From the NCBI RefSeq assembly GCF_000473365.1, contig NZ_KI421517.1, forward strand, positions 2,695,945 through 2,754,794: a stretch of 58,850 bases of DNA, given 5' to 3'. Below the pieces are notes generated by a model, which was given only the letters and a program-made list of their open reading frames with translations, did not search any database and had not been told where the DNA came from. Positions 40,658-49,088 of this stretch are shown here, in pieces; position 1 is the first letter of the stretch; each line of letters starts with the position of its first letter. The position numbers and the translations under genes are program-made. The DNA is from Adhaeribacter aquaticus DSM 16391 (lineage in GTDB: Bacteria; Bacteroidota; Bacteroidia; Cytophagales; Hymenobacteraceae).

Positions 40658-42051
40658 GCGGCCACTCCTTTCTGCCGGTTCTGGATCTGCACCCAAACCC
40701 ATCCCGGCTTAAATCCTTTCATGCGGGCAAACTCTTTCAACTCCTCATCTGTCATGTCACTCCATGGCTTGCGTAAGTGCTCCGGCACCGGCACCTTATT
40801 GGCTTTGACTGGCTTGGGTAAGAAGTTGGTAATATCTTCAAACTCCTCCTGTGGTAATTCCCGTTCGTGAATGGCAATGGAAAAGACATAATTACATTCT
40901 TTGCATACCTGTGCTCCTGTATGCTGAAGGAGGAAACAATTCGGGCATTCCTTCATAGGAGGAGCACCACCACCTTTTTTAGGTTTATCCTCCAGGCTAT
41001 ACTCTTCCTCCAGATCAACCGGACCGTGCATGTAGACATTGCCACCCTGATCAATGACGGTGCAACAGGATTTACCTAAAGCCGGGCGTAGTCCACGGCC
41101 TACCATCTGTAAGTAGAGGGCCTTGGATTTGGTAGCCCGGTTCAGGATTACCGTTTCAATAGCAGGAAGGTCAAAGCCTTCAGTTAAAATGTTCACATTG
41201 CACAGCACCTGGTATTTGCCTTCCCGGAAATCACTCAGAATCTGCGCCCGTTCCAGCGCCGGCGTTTCCCCATCCACGTGGGCACAACTGATGCCCTGCT
41301 CATTAAAGAGCCGGGCCATCTTTACCGAATGCTCCACATTAACATTAAAAACAATCGCTTTGGAACCAGGGGCAAACTTGTTGTAGTGCTGGATAACACC
41401 GTCATAAATAACCGTTTTATCAAACTTGGAAAACAGTTCTTTGGCGTTGAAGTCGCCGCCCGTTACATGCACATCACTCATGTCCCGTTTAGGCCCGTAG
41501 TACCTGGCCGGGACCAGGTGCCCCTCATCCACCAGCTGGGTGATGGTGATGGGTGCCACAATCTGAGTATAGCCTACTGATCCGAGTCCTTTGCCGTCCA
41601 ACCGGAAAGGAGTGGCAGTAAGACCAATAATAAAAGAAAGACGGTATTGCTCATCGTTTATGATTTTTAGAAAGCCGTTCGAAGGACTGTGATGACATTC
41701 ATCTATTATGATCACATCCGCTTTCGGGAGTGCCCTCCGGATAAGCGTTTGCTGGCTGGCAACCATCACCGGGCGGGCTTTTTGTGTCCAGCCGGCCATG
41801 ATAACACCTGGCTTGATGCCAAAGGTGTGCAGCCTGTTTTTGGCCTGCTCCACCAGTTCTTTGCGGTGAGCCAGAAAAAGAATATGGTTGCCGTTTTCAG
41901 TGGCTTTGCGGATCATTTCGGCGGCCACGGTGGTTTTGCCTCCTCCGGTGGGGATCACTAAAATCATGCGGCGGTGGCCTTGACGAAATGCTTCCCGGAG
42001 CTCCTCAATGGATTGCACCTGGTAAGGACGGAGGGTAGGAACGTTAATCAT
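40654..42051 (-). CDS. SF2 DEAD/DEAH-box helicase with zinc ribbon
   Basis: 465 residues. Motif I is PTGGGKT (34-40), motif II is DECH (117-120), motif III is TATPFR, and motif VI is QMVGRGLRP (315-323). A zinc ribbon follows at CPNC (369-372) and CKEC (383-386). The C-terminal 60 residues are extended with a KPWSDMTDEELKEFARMKGF helix. It unwinds DNA during phage replication or recombination. It overlaps the genes on both sides. Confidence 0.9.
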   Translation of the reverse strand: MINVPTLRPYQVQSIEELREAFRQGHRRMILVIPTGGGKTTVAAEMIRKATENGNHILFLAHRKELVEQAKNRLHTFGIKPGVIMAGWTQKARPVMVASQQTLIRRALPKADVIIIDECHHSPSNGFLKIINDEQYRLSFIIGLTATPFRLDGKGLGSVGYTQIVAPITITQLVDEGHLVPARYYGPKRDMSDVHVTGGDFNAKELFSKFDKTVIYDGVIQHYNKFAPGSKAIVFNVNVEHSVKMARLFNEQGISCAHVDGETPALERAQILSDFREGKYQVLCNVNILTEGFDLPAIETVILNRATKSKALYLQMVGRGLRPALGKSCCTVIDQGGNVYMHGPVDLEEEYSLEDKPKKGGGAPPMKECPNCFLLQHTGAQVCKECNYVFSIAIHERELPQEEFEDITNFLPKPVKANKVPVPEHLRKPWSDMTDEELKEFARMKGFKPGWVWVQIQNRQKGVAA

Positions 42052-42133
42052 TAAAATATTTTTCTGGATGTGGAAAGAATAAAACCAAAAGGAGCAAAAA
42101 GGCTAATAAGGCCAGGGTTAACAGGTGTTTCAT
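42044..42133 (-). CDS. tiny membrane peptide, 29 aa
   Basis: MKHLLTLALLAFLLLLVLFF is followed by PHPEKYFND, an almost pure membrane helix. The stop overlaps the helicase start by 8 bases, and it lies 2 bases after the Pif1-like gene stop. The fit within a dense operon supports translation, but the peptide is very short. Confidence 0.35.
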   Translation of the reverse strand: MKHLLTLALLAFLLLLVLFFPHPEKYFND

Positions 42134-42135
42134 GG

Positions 42136-43311
42136 CTAAATCAAGATCCTTAAACCTTCTGGTTTCCTTACCCGCGATAATGCCACATATAACTGGCCTT
42201 TTTGAAAACAAGGAGTTTTTAGGTCGACGGTAACTTCATCAAAAGTCAATCCCTGGCTTTTATGAATTGATAGGGCATAGGCTAGTTTTATAGGCAACTG
42301 CGAAATGCTGCCTATTTCCCTTAATTCAAGCTCATTTGTAGCCTTGTTAAAAACGTATTCTTTTTTGGTGAACTTGACCGTTTCTAATGGGTAGTCAATA
42401 TCATGAGCCCGAATGAAGTATTGTTTTTCTTTTACAATAAATTCTCCTAGGGCACCATTGAAAAGGGGCGCGTCTTTGCTGTTAACCAGGTACATAATTT
42501 TAGCCCCATTTTTAACCTCAATCCGGCTTTCTAAATTAAAATCATCAGCCTTAACATTGCCTTCAACAACAGCATCAAATACCAATAAATCTGAATTTAT
42601 GGCAGCAAGATTAGCCTTATTATAGGCTTGCACTGTTGCATTATGTGGAGCCAGAATTACACCTGCGTTTGGGGCTTCTCCAACAAACTGACGGAAATAC
42701 TCTGATTTTAATCCCTCACGGCAAAGGTTTAAAGCATTGATAAAATCCATATCTGATTGCCGTAATACCTCATCTAATTCTAAAGATTCAAAGTTTAGCT
42801 TGGGATAGATATTGGCATCAAAAAACGAATCACCTTTATAAATTTCATAAAGGATAGCTCTGGTGTTATCATTTAAAACTGGCGGTAATTGCTTAAGGTC
42901 TCCAATAAGAATTACCTGTTTTTTATCTAATCCATTGCACCCGTTTTTGCGCAACGTCCAATGCATAGCATCCAGGACATCAGGCCGCAACATGGATACT
43001 TCATCAATTATTAGGGTGTCAATAACATCAAGCAGCCTGCGTTTCTCGCTAGACACATAATTGCATGTTTCAAAATTCAGAACACCAAAAGGATTGAGTC
43101 TAAACAAAGAATGAATAGTCTGGCCGCCAACATTGTTTGCTGCAATACCGGTTGGGGCTACTGCTGCAACTTTTCTGCCTGCTTCTTTCAAAGCTTCAAT
43201 AGCTATTTTCGTGATGGTACTTTTACCAGTACCAGCTTTTCCGGAAAGAAAAATATTTTTACCCGCCAAAACCATTTGAAGAAATAATTCTTGTTTGCTA
43301 GATAGTATCAT
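42136..43311 (-). CDS. Pif1/Dda-like SF1B helicase
   Basis: 391 residues with Walker A GKAGTGKST (24-32), motif Ia APTGIAANNVGG, motif II IIDEVSM (100-106), motif III GDLKQLPPV (136-144) and the C-terminal SIHKSQGLTFDEV and YVALSRVR motifs. This set defines the Pif1/RecD2/Dda family, 5'-to-3' helicases that help replication forks and recombination. The gene starts one base before the exonuclease gene ends. Confidence 0.9.
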   Translation of the reverse strand: MILSSKQELFLQMVLAGKNIFLSGKAGTGKSTITKIAIEALKEAGRKVAAVAPTGIAANNVGGQTIHSLFRLNPFGVLNFETCNYVSSEKRRLLDVIDTLIIDEVSMLRPDVLDAMHWTLRKNGCNGLDKKQVILIGDLKQLPPVLNDNTRAILYEIYKGDSFFDANIYPKLNFESLELDEVLRQSDMDFINALNLCREGLKSEYFRQFVGEAPNAGVILAPHNATVQAYNKANLAAINSDLLVFDAVVEGNVKADDFNLESRIEVKNGAKIMYLVNSKDAPLFNGALGEFIVKEKQYFIRAHDIDYPLETVKFTKKEYVFNKATNELELREIGSISQLPIKLAYALSIHKSQGLTFDEVTVDLKTPCFQKGQLYVALSRVRKPEGLRILI

Positions 43312-43312
43312 A

Positions 43313-43909
43313 TTAGTACCCCCTCAAGGTTGCATAGGTCGGCACCCAACCGGGAGCCCCGTACTTTTTCATAAATCCCATGACATTGACAAACTCCGCA
43401 CATTCGGCGGCTTCGCGCATCTTGCACAGCAACTGGTAGGTGGCCTTAACATCGGACAAAGCCCGGTGAGCGGTTTCATTCACAATGCCCATCCGGCTGC
43501 ACAAGGATTCCAAAGAGTGCGGAAACGGGTAGCGGAAAGCTGCTACCGTCCGGGTGCACAGGAAAGGATTAGTCAATGGTTGACCACCTAACCGATTATA
43601 AGAGTGATGCAGGAAAGACAAATCAAAGGCCGCGTTGTGGGCAATGATGACACTGTCACCAATAATGTTGCGGAGTAGCGCCATGGCTAAGCGTTGGTTC
43701 GTACCATTAGCCAGTTGCTCCTCTGATATGTTATTGACTTTGGCAGCATACTCACTGAGCTTGACACCTTCCGGATTAACGATGCAGTTAAACTCCATCT
43801 TGACGTCGCCATCAATTACGCGCATGGCGCCAATCTCAATCACGCGATCTTTATCCGGATCTAAGCCGGTGGTTTCAAAGTCGAGAATAGTTATGTTATT
43901 GAGTGACAT
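43313..43909 (-). CDS. DnaQ-like 3'-5' exonuclease
   Basis: 198 residues from the ATG at 43909, beginning MSLNNITILDFETTGLDPDK. The DEDDh motifs are all present: DFETTG (Exo I, D and E), IAHNAAFDLSFL (Exo II) and AHRALSDVKATYQL (Exo III with His). It is the proofreading-exonuclease family used by phage replication complexes. A longer frame to 43951 exists, but the ATG in a 14-base overlap with the gene upstream is the better start. Confidence 0.85.
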   Translation of the reverse strand: MSLNNITILDFETTGLDPDKDRVIEIGAMRVIDGDVKMEFNCIVNPEGVKLSEYAAKVNNISEEQLANGTNQRLAMALLRNIIGDSVIIAHNAAFDLSFLHHSYNRLGGQPLTNPFLCTRTVAAFRYPFPHSLESLCSRMGIVNETAHRALSDVKATYQLLCKMREAAECAEFVNVMGFMKKYGAPGWVPTYATLRGY

Positions 43910-44183
43910 AATAGGCCTTAGCTTTAAGTTGAGCCACAACAGCCTCAACACCTTGTTTATTTATGATTTCCTGTAACTCGCCAATGGCAATTTCATCCAT
44001 GATAGTATTACATGGGCAAGTAATAGAATTGGGAAGGGTATTTGGTTTACCTAATGCTTTGGCTATAATTTTAGTCTCATCAGCATCAAGACCACAGTTG
44101 ATGTATCCCATTACATCATCGAAGTCAATGTCAACATCTATGTCAACCTCAACCTCTTTTGAAACATATTTCGTGTATCCCAT
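43896..44183 (-). CDS. acidic protein of unknown function, 95 aa
   Basis: The first 30 residues are very acidic (EVEVDIDVDIDFDDVMGYI), followed by helical and Cys-containing segments (ITCPCNTIMDEIAIGEL) and a terminal helix. Acidic phage proteins of this sort can mimic DNA or bind a partner enzyme. It overlaps the exonuclease gene by 14 bases. No family is recognised. Confidence 0.6.
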   Translation of the reverse strand: MGYTKYVSKEVEVDIDVDIDFDDVMGYINCGLDADETKIIAKALGKPNTLPNSITCPCNTIMDEIAIGELQEIINKQGVEAVVAQLKAKAYYVTQ

Positions 44184-44192
44184 AATTGACCC

Positions 44193-44438
44193 TTATTTAA
44201 TTTCGGTATAACATTGATTTGAACTGACAGCCCCGAACCTGACCAGGATGGGTTCTTTGTCGATAAAATTTCTAACTAGCTCCAGGTTGTCTTCCAGCCA
44301 TTGGCCATTGTAGTAGATTGGTATCCCGTTCCAAATTGACTCCGGATCCTTGGAGATGTGAACTGTTATTTTGGAGCAGCCTTCATGCCGCTCCGCTAAT
44401 AATTCCCGACACTTCTGTTCGTTGAATTGGTACCTCAT
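44193..44438 (-). CDS. small protein of unknown function, 81 aa
   Basis: It begins MRYQFNEQKCRELLAERHEG. The middle DPESIWNGIPIYYNGQWLED and the end FIDKEPILVRFGAVSSNQCY are mixed alpha/beta. No family or motif is recognised. The start overlaps the stop of the ATPase gene by one base, and the gene lies in the replication operon. Confidence 0.6.
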   Translation of the reverse strand: MRYQFNEQKCRELLAERHEGCSKITVHISKDPESIWNGIPIYYNGQWLEDNLELVRNFIDKEPILVRFGAVSSNQCYTEIK

Positions 44439-45688
44439 TATGCTGCAGCCTCCAACTGTTCAAACTGCAACGGTTCCCGTACCTCAATCTTCAATGCCTC
44501 GCTGCTACGGTCCACCATCTCCACAAATAGCTGCAGGTTGTTGGCAGCCGCCCAGGCTTCCACTTCTGCCAGGCTGGTGTTGTCAAGCAGGGAACCATCA
44601 AACCGGGCAATCCTTACCTCACCTAATAAGGCCATCTGAATCTTTAGTCCGGTAATGATGGCGGTAGCGGTATTAATCTGGGAACGCTCAAACGGCAAAC
44701 CATTCAGATACAATTGGTCATCATCAAAAGTCAAACCCTCTACCGGCATTTGCGACTCCGCAATAGCTTGTTTCTTTGCCTCCTGGATATCGGCAATCCG
44801 CTTATTTAAATGCTCCTGCTGTTTGATCAGCGCTTCCAGTTCCTCATATTTCTTGATAGCTGCCAGGGTGTGATCCACCTGCGCATTGTGTTCGGCGGCG
44901 CTGTCAAACTTGGCCTGAATAGCAGTGGTGTCTATTTTAGTGTTGGCACCTAACCAGGCAGACGCTTGCTGATTTTGGGTTTTAAACTGATCTGTTTCAG
45001 CTTGCAGGGCATCCACTTCTTTCATCAGCTGTTGGATGCGCGCTTCATTATAAGTAATCTTCTGGGTGCGCTCATTTAGGCGGGAGGCAGCACCATCAAT
45101 GGTGTGGTTAAACTCATTGGCTTTATTGAGTTCTGCCACCAGTGCGTTTACATCAATCTTTTCCGTTTTTGATTTGTCATAGGTAACCGTTTGGGCCTCT
45201 ACCTCTTTCACCTTCCGGTTAACAAAAGTGCGTTCCTGGTAAAGCTCCGCGTATTGTTCATCCAGATCGGAGAAGTCAATGCCAACCAGGGTCTTGATCT
45301 GCTCCACCTGCTTTTTTGGGGAGAGGGAAAAGAACTGGTTAATGTCAAAGTCAATCACTTTAACAATCTGATCCAGCATGGTGCGGGGGCTTTTATACTG
45401 AGCACCCTCCGGAGACTCCACACTTAGATTCAACTTTTCAGTTTTGGCGTTGAAGATGGCCCGTACTATATACTCACCCATATCAATGCGGACTTCGCCA
45501 TTCTTTTCACCGGCTTTTACCAGTTTGGGTGGCAGATCTTTGCCGGTCAGGATTTTAAAGATGGCATCAATGAAAGAGGTTTTACCCTTGCCATTGCCAC
45601 CTAACACGTACACGTTGTTGCCTTTAATCTCCAGACCTAGCTCAGAGATGGCTTTGAAATTCTTGATTTCTATTTCTTCGATTTTCAT
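44438..45688 (-). CDS. RecF/SbcC-like AAA ATPase with coiled coil
   Basis: 416 residues. IKNFKAISELGLEIKGNNVY, then Walker A GGNGKGKTS (30-38) and a Q-loop-like FFSLSPKKQVEQIK, are followed by a coiled coil (about 150-310) and a C-terminal part with the Walker-B-like FDGSLLD, where the usual catalytic acidic residue after Asp is Gly. The family includes SbcC, RecF and phage gp46-like DNA repair ATPases. The nuclease partner is not evident; nearby nucleases at 36.7-38.0 kb could serve. Confidence 0.8.
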   Translation of the reverse strand: MKIEEIEIKNFKAISELGLEIKGNNVYVLGGNGKGKTSFIDAIFKILTGKDLPPKLVKAGEKNGEVRIDMGEYIVRAIFNAKTEKLNLSVESPEGAQYKSPRTMLDQIVKVIDFDINQFFSLSPKKQVEQIKTLVGIDFSDLDEQYAELYQERTFVNRKVKEVEAQTVTYDKSKTEKIDVNALVAELNKANEFNHTIDGAASRLNERTQKITYNEARIQQLMKEVDALQAETDQFKTQNQQASAWLGANTKIDTTAIQAKFDSAAEHNAQVDHTLAAIKKYEELEALIKQQEHLNKRIADIQEAKKQAIAESQMPVEGLTFDDDQLYLNGLPFERSQINTATAIITGLKIQMALLGEVRIARFDGSLLDNTSLAEVEAWAAANNLQLFVEMVDRSSEALKIEVREPLQFEQLEAAA

Positions 45689-45703
45689 GGTTATGATTAA
45701 TTT

Positions 45704-45919
45704 TTAAGCGGCTATTGAATGGGCGGCCTCATGATCAAAGTAGGCCAGTATCCGGCCAACGCCTTGCACCTGTAAACCCTCCCGGATCCAGGCTTTGGAG
45801 CCCGGATGGTAGGAGAAGTTATTTTTGTACAATTCGTTTTTGGTGAACCTGCCCGGAGCCTGCGGGAAAGTAATCTCTACCCGGCGCTGCTCCTGGTTAA
45901 TATGGAAGCTGCCAGCCAT
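45704..45919 (-). CDS. small protein of the SSB operon, 71 aa
   Basis: Starting at the ATG one base after the SSB-like gene stop, it begins MAGSFHINQEQRRVEITF. The later part, KNNFSYHPGSKAWIREGLQV, has the look of a small beta-alpha domain. Earlier Met codons in frame lie within the SSB-like gene. No family is recognised. Confidence 0.6.
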   Translation of the reverse strand: MAGSFHINQEQRRVEITFPQAPGRFTKNELYKNNFSYHPGSKAWIREGLQVQGVGRILAYFDHEAAHSIAA

Positions 45920-45920
45920 A

Positions 45921-46640
45921 TTAAAAGGGTAAGGGGCCATCAATGGTGGCAAGTTCAAGCTCAGCCACTTTAACTGGTTGCGCCACTGGTTGCGGTTGTG
46001 GTGCTGGTGCAGCTTGAGGCTGTGGAACTGGTTGAGGCGTTGTATCCTGAATGTTTAAAGCTTTGCCCTCTTTGGTGGCTTTGATTTTTTCTTTCAGGAA
46101 CTGCGGCAAAGAGTTAAACTTATCCTGTTGGAAGCTTCTGATATTAAAAATGAAAGAAGGGTTTACCTGTGGAGGGCACTCAATGCCTTTCATCAAAGGA
46201 GAAACCGTAGCAATGGTGGCATAGGATTTACCTTGCTTGCTCACCTTATGAATAATGTTTAACTGGCAAGGAATTCCAATCAGTTTAGAGACATTAAAAC
46301 TTTTAGCTTCATCGTCGGTAAACTGCTTGCCTCTCCAGCTTTCTAAATCCTTTCTCAAGTTCGCCTTGTCACCCATGGATAAGGTGTATTCTTTGGAAAT
46401 AACGGATGGCTGTGGGCCATTCTCTTCTTTGTATACCCGGGTCTCCGTTGGCAGCTCCCAGGTAATGCGTACCTTTTCGTTTTCCTTGGTTCTACCTTCG
46501 TACTCTTCCGTAACAGTACCCAATAGTATCATGGAGTAGCAGCGTGCCAGGTAGTTCCCGGCTGGGATTAATTCAAAAGATTTTTCTCCTGTTGATGTGG
46601 CAATAATTTCCTCGTCTGGTGCAAAATAGTTCTCGTTCAT
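45921..46640 (-). CDS. single-strand DNA-binding-like protein with SSB-type tip
   Basis: 239 residues. The first 170 are beta-rich and charged (LIPAGNYLARCYSMILLGTV, RKDLESWRGKQFTDDEAKSF, YATIATVSPLMKG), in the style of DUF669-type phage ssDNA-binding proteins. A Pro/Gln linker (about 185-225) leads to the acidic, aromatic end IDGPLPF, like the SSB C-terminal tip that recruits repair partners. It lies next to the RecF-like ATPase, which fits a recombination role. Confidence 0.65.
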   Translation of the reverse strand: MNENYFAPDEEIIATSTGEKSFELIPAGNYLARCYSMILLGTVTEEYEGRTKENEKVRITWELPTETRVYKEENGPQPSVISKEYTLSMGDKANLRKDLESWRGKQFTDDEAKSFNVSKLIGIPCQLNIIHKVSKQGKSYATIATVSPLMKGIECPPQVNPSFIFNIRSFQQDKFNSLPQFLKEKIKATKEGKALNIQDTTPQPVPQPQAAPAPQPQPVAQPVKVAELELATIDGPLPF

Positions 46641-46678
46641 GATTGAAATAGTAAAAAGGTTATAGATTATGAATTAGA

Positions 46679-46768
46679 TTATGATTGATTTAAATTTGAT
46701 TTGATGACGGTAATAAGGTCTTTCAATTTGCAGTTGACACTGCACGGCCCTAGTTTGTGGTGGCTCAT
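46679..46768 (-). CDS. tiny Cys-containing peptide, 29 aa
   Basis: The ATG overlaps the stop of the 66-aa gene as ATGA and encodes MSHHKLGPCSVNCKLKDLIT, a short peptide with C-x4-C. A longer reading of this same frame reaches upstream into the 66-aa gene and is not credible. The overlap supports translation; function is unknown. Confidence 0.35.
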   Translation of the reverse strand: MSHHKLGPCSVNCKLKDLITVIKSNLNQS

Positions 46769-46965
46769 GCTACCGGGCTTAACTGGTGTTCCTCGTAATA
46801 GCGGTTCAGCATAAAGCTGTAGTTGAATTGCTGGCCATCCGGCTCTATGGCTACTAAGGAAGTTTTCCCCTTTTTTGCAGCTTTTCTTATAGCTCTGCCG
46901 GCGCTGCTCATCCGGCATAAGGTGCGGTAAACAACTTCACCTTCGTTGGTCTTGAAAATGGTCAT
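46765..46965 (-). CDS. small basic protein of unknown function, 66 aa
   Basis: It begins MTIFKTNEGEVVYRTLCRMS and continues AGRAIRKAAKKGKTSLVAIE and a helix NYSFMLNRYYEE. The basic middle could bind nucleic acid. It is 2 bases after the 86-aa gene. No family is recognised. Confidence 0.6.
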   Translation of the reverse strand: MTIFKTNEGEVVYRTLCRMSSAGRAIRKAAKKGKTSLVAIEPDGQQFNYSFMLNRYYEEHQLSPVA

Positions 46966-46967
46966 GG

Positions 46968-47228
46968 TTATTCTCCTTGATTAAGTTCAACTATTAAAGC
47001 ATCAGCAACCATTACCGCCTCTTTGCTTAAAGCCGTGGCTATTTCGGGAGTTACAGTAACCTTAACTCCTGCCATAGACCCCTGAAGAATGGAGATGGCA
47101 AAGTGTTGGCGAATGGTAAGGCCACCTGTTGAATAGGTTAAACCATACTGCTTTTCTTTACTTGCATCAGCAAAGTCTACATCGGTAGTTATTTGCGGCA
47201 TTGCTGGTTCGTTTCCTGTGAGTTGCAT
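46968..47228 (-). CDS. conserved small phage protein, 86 aa
   Basis: The pattern YGLTYSTGGLTIRQHFAISI, then ILQGSMAG and a terminal EAVMVADALIVEL matches small proteins found in the early region of many phages (GLT..eyfA...lqGl, then ...ADaLl..L). Their function is not known. Gaps to both neighbours are 2 bases, so they form one operon. Confidence 0.65.
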   Translation of the reverse strand: MQLTGNEPAMPQITTDVDFADASKEKQYGLTYSTGGLTIRQHFAISILQGSMAGVKVTVTPEIATALSKEAVMVADALIVELNQGE

Positions 47229-47230
47229 GG

Positions 47231-47608
47231 TTATTGAATAGGAAGGTGAGTGTTCTTGGAAACTTTCAGCCGCATGGTGATTAGCTTGGTAATCAGGTCA
47301 TCCATTTCTTCAATTGCTTTCTCAGCGTCCCCTTTATCAATGGCTTTCGAGACATCCTTCCATTCCCGGTGGCCTTTGCCTTTAACTGAGAAGAAACATT
47401 TAATCTCTTTGGGGTCCGTTTTAAAGGCTTTGTCAACCTCATTATATATAAGGTGTAAGTAAGCCTGGCTTTCTTCTCTCCATTCAGGTTCAATGTTGTG
47501 GGGAGTGGTAAAAACAGTATCCTTGCGCACTTGGCGGCTAGGTGGCACCAGGAAAGCACTGTAATCAATTGGGCTGGTTAATGGGTTAGGTAAAAATGAC
47601 GTTGACAT
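47231..47608 (-). CDS. early-region protein of unknown function, 125 aa
   Basis: A helical C-terminal half (KAIDKGDAEKAIEEMDDLIT, KLITMRLKVS) and a polar N-terminal half with PPSRQVRKDTVFTTPHN. KKCFFSVKG-like central residues suggest a small beta element. No family is recognised. It is the first gene of the SSB operon block, preceded by an 85-base gap. Confidence 0.6.
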   Translation of the reverse strand: MSTSFLPNPLTSPIDYSAFLVPPSRQVRKDTVFTTPHNIEPEWREESQAYLHLIYNEVDKAFKTDPKEIKCFFSVKGKGHREWKDVSKAIDKGDAEKAIEEMDDLITKLITMRLKVSKNTHLPIQ

Positions 47609-47693
47609 AACAAAAGATTTAGAGGTTGGGCAAATAATTAATTTATGATTTGGTTGGTATATAGAACTTTTATATATTAGCAGCGTAAATCAT

Positions 47694-48008
47694 TTACGCT
47701 CTCCGCATTTGCGGCTCTTCATCTCGGGTAGTGAACCCAAGAATTTTAGTATCCCCCAACAATTCAAGACAAGCAAGTTCGGTTACTCGGTAACCCTTTT
47801 CACCAACACAAAAAGCTTTAAGTTTTCCAGTGTGAATAAGACTGTAAACAGTGTTCTTGCTTAGCTGTAACCGCTGATAAAGCTCCGGACCTACTTTGTA
47901 AACTTTAGAAAAGGTATCCATCAGGGCTTTCTTGTCTCCGTATTTTTCAGAAGCTTTCTCAAGCATCTTGTTATCCCAATAGGATTCTGGTTTTAATTCA
48001 ACATTCAT
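47694..48008 (-). CDS. HTH_17/excisionase-like DNA-binding protein, 104 aa
   Basis: The centre (LYQRLQLSKNTVYSLIHTGK, LKAFCVGEKGYRV) fits a winged HTH of the excisionase/MerR-like HTH_17 group. The N-terminus has a helical KALMDTFSKVYKVGPE segment. Such a protein could be the phage excisionase or an early regulator; its place directly after the KilA-N gene in the early operon suits both roles. Confidence 0.65.
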   Translation of the reverse strand: MNVELKPESYWDNKMLEKASEKYGDKKALMDTFSKVYKVGPELYQRLQLSKNTVYSLIHTGKLKAFCVGEKGYRVTELACLELLGDTKILGFTTRDEEPQMRRA

Positions 48009-48011
48009 GGC

Positions 48012-48809
48012 TTAGGCGGCTTTTAAACTTTCCAGTTCGGCTAAAGTCTTTTCGGTTTGGGCGGCTAAAGCAAGCGCAACCACTTTGTGCCATTGGGAAT
48101 GATTGGTGCATAAACCTAAAACCATGTTGCGCACTTCAAAGGCTTTCATGTTGGTTTGCTCCATTAATTTTTGTAGCCAATTTTTGCCCAACAGTTCTTT
48201 TAGAGTTTCAACTTTCATTTCCGCTGGCTCCAGATCAAGGCTCTTGTCCACGTACATATTTACATGCGCCGTGATTTCTTTCAAGGTTGGTAAGCGAGAG
48301 GACTTGGATTGATTAACTCTCCGAAGGTTGGTAATCTCCTGGCTTTGTTGGGTAATAATAGAGCTGTGCAGATTGATTGTTTTTTTCAGACTGTTCAGAT
48401 CGCTTACCAGTTGCAGGTAAGTTTCATTAGAAAGAGTAGCGGTGGTTTCAGATTTACCGGCTAGAAGGATTTCTTCAATACGATCGAAAACCCAAAGCTC
48501 AAAATCAGCAGACAACCAGGCAGCAAATTTTAAGGCTAGTTTCCTGTGCATCCAGGTGCCGGGGTTGTTGCCGCCTCTATTGACCCGAACAATACCAAGG
48601 CCGGAATTCCGGTCTTGCCTTTCAGACCCAATAGGAGAATTCTCCCATTGCTTTTGCAAGGCCATAACGAAAGATTGGGTTTGCTCATTTTTCAAAAAAT
48701 CTTTTGGAGCCTTTCCAAAAGGTTTAGCCATTTGAGACGCATTAATCATAACCTCGCCATTCAGGTCAAAGGTTATTGGGTTATCGTTGTAGATGAATTT
48801 TTGAAGCAT
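48012..48809 (-). CDS. KilA-N domain protein
   Basis: 265 residues. Residues of about 1-110 form a KilA-N domain: GEVMINASQMAKPFGKAPKD, TWMHRKLALKFAAWLSADF, ELWVFDRIEEIL. A helical linker and a C-terminal domain (LKELLGKNWLQKLMEQTNMK, AFEVRNMVLGLCTNHSQWHK) follow. KilA-N proteins bind DNA in phages and large DNA viruses. It lies 2 bases after the RHH gene under the early promoter, as an anti-repressor or early regulator would. Confidence 0.85.
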   Translation of the reverse strand: MLQKFIYNDNPITFDLNGEVMINASQMAKPFGKAPKDFLKNEQTQSFVMALQKQWENSPIGSERQDRNSGLGIVRVNRGGNNPGTWMHRKLALKFAAWLSADFELWVFDRIEEILLAGKSETTATLSNETYLQLVSDLNSLKKTINLHSSIITQQSQEITNLRRVNQSKSSRLPTLKEITAHVNMYVDKSLDLEPAEMKVETLKELLGKNWLQKLMEQTNMKAFEVRNMVLGLCTNHSQWHKVVALALAAQTEKTLAELESLKAA

Positions 48810-48811
48810 GA

Positions 48812-49018
48812 CTAGGCTGCTTTAGAGGGTGGAGAAACAAGTTGACCATGGCTTTTCTCGTATTTATTAATGAATGCTTCGAAAGCCTCATTGACTACAT
48901 CTTTAATAAGTTTGCGATCCCAATAAGCAATGGCCTTCATTTTTTCATTGAGATCAGGGCGAACGATAAAGGTTGCCCGTACCTCATCGTTCATCTGAAT
49001 TATTTTTTCTTCTGCCAT
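48812..49018 (-). CDS. ribbon-helix-helix-like early regulator, 68 aa
   Basis: Starting at 49018, it begins MAEEKIIQMNDEVRATFIVR and continues PDLNEKMKAIAYWDRKLIKD and VVNEAFEAFINKYEK. Strand, helix, turn and helix fit the CopG/Arc RHH family, small dimeric regulators. The upstream frame to 49087 overlaps the promoter and is rejected. It is the first gene transcribed from the leftward promoter, opposite the S24 repressor gene, a Cro-like position. Confidence 0.7.
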   Translation of the reverse strand: MAEEKIIQMNDEVRATFIVRPDLNEKMKAIAYWDRKLIKDVVNEAFEAFINKYEKSHGQLVSPPSKAA

Positions 49019-49056
49019 TTTAATATTATTTTGTCCGTTATAATTATTTAGTAAAC

Positions 49057-49088
49057 CAAAGTTATCAGGTTTTACCGAAGTTTCCAAA
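49057..49088 (-). promoter_or_regulatory. early leftward promoter (PL/PR-like)
   Basis: On the minus strand TTTG (49085-49088) is followed after 20 bases by TAACTTTG (49057-49064), an exact match to the Bacteroidetes -33/-7 consensus. It directs transcription into the RHH, KilA-N and replication genes. The -33 box lies inside the dyad 49075-49099, so repression by the S24 protein is likely. Confidence 0.8.

Noticed and set aside
46769-46918. Upstream part of a 79-codon frame
   Set aside because: It overlaps the 66-aa gene in another frame; only the last 29 codons after an ATGA junction are plausible.
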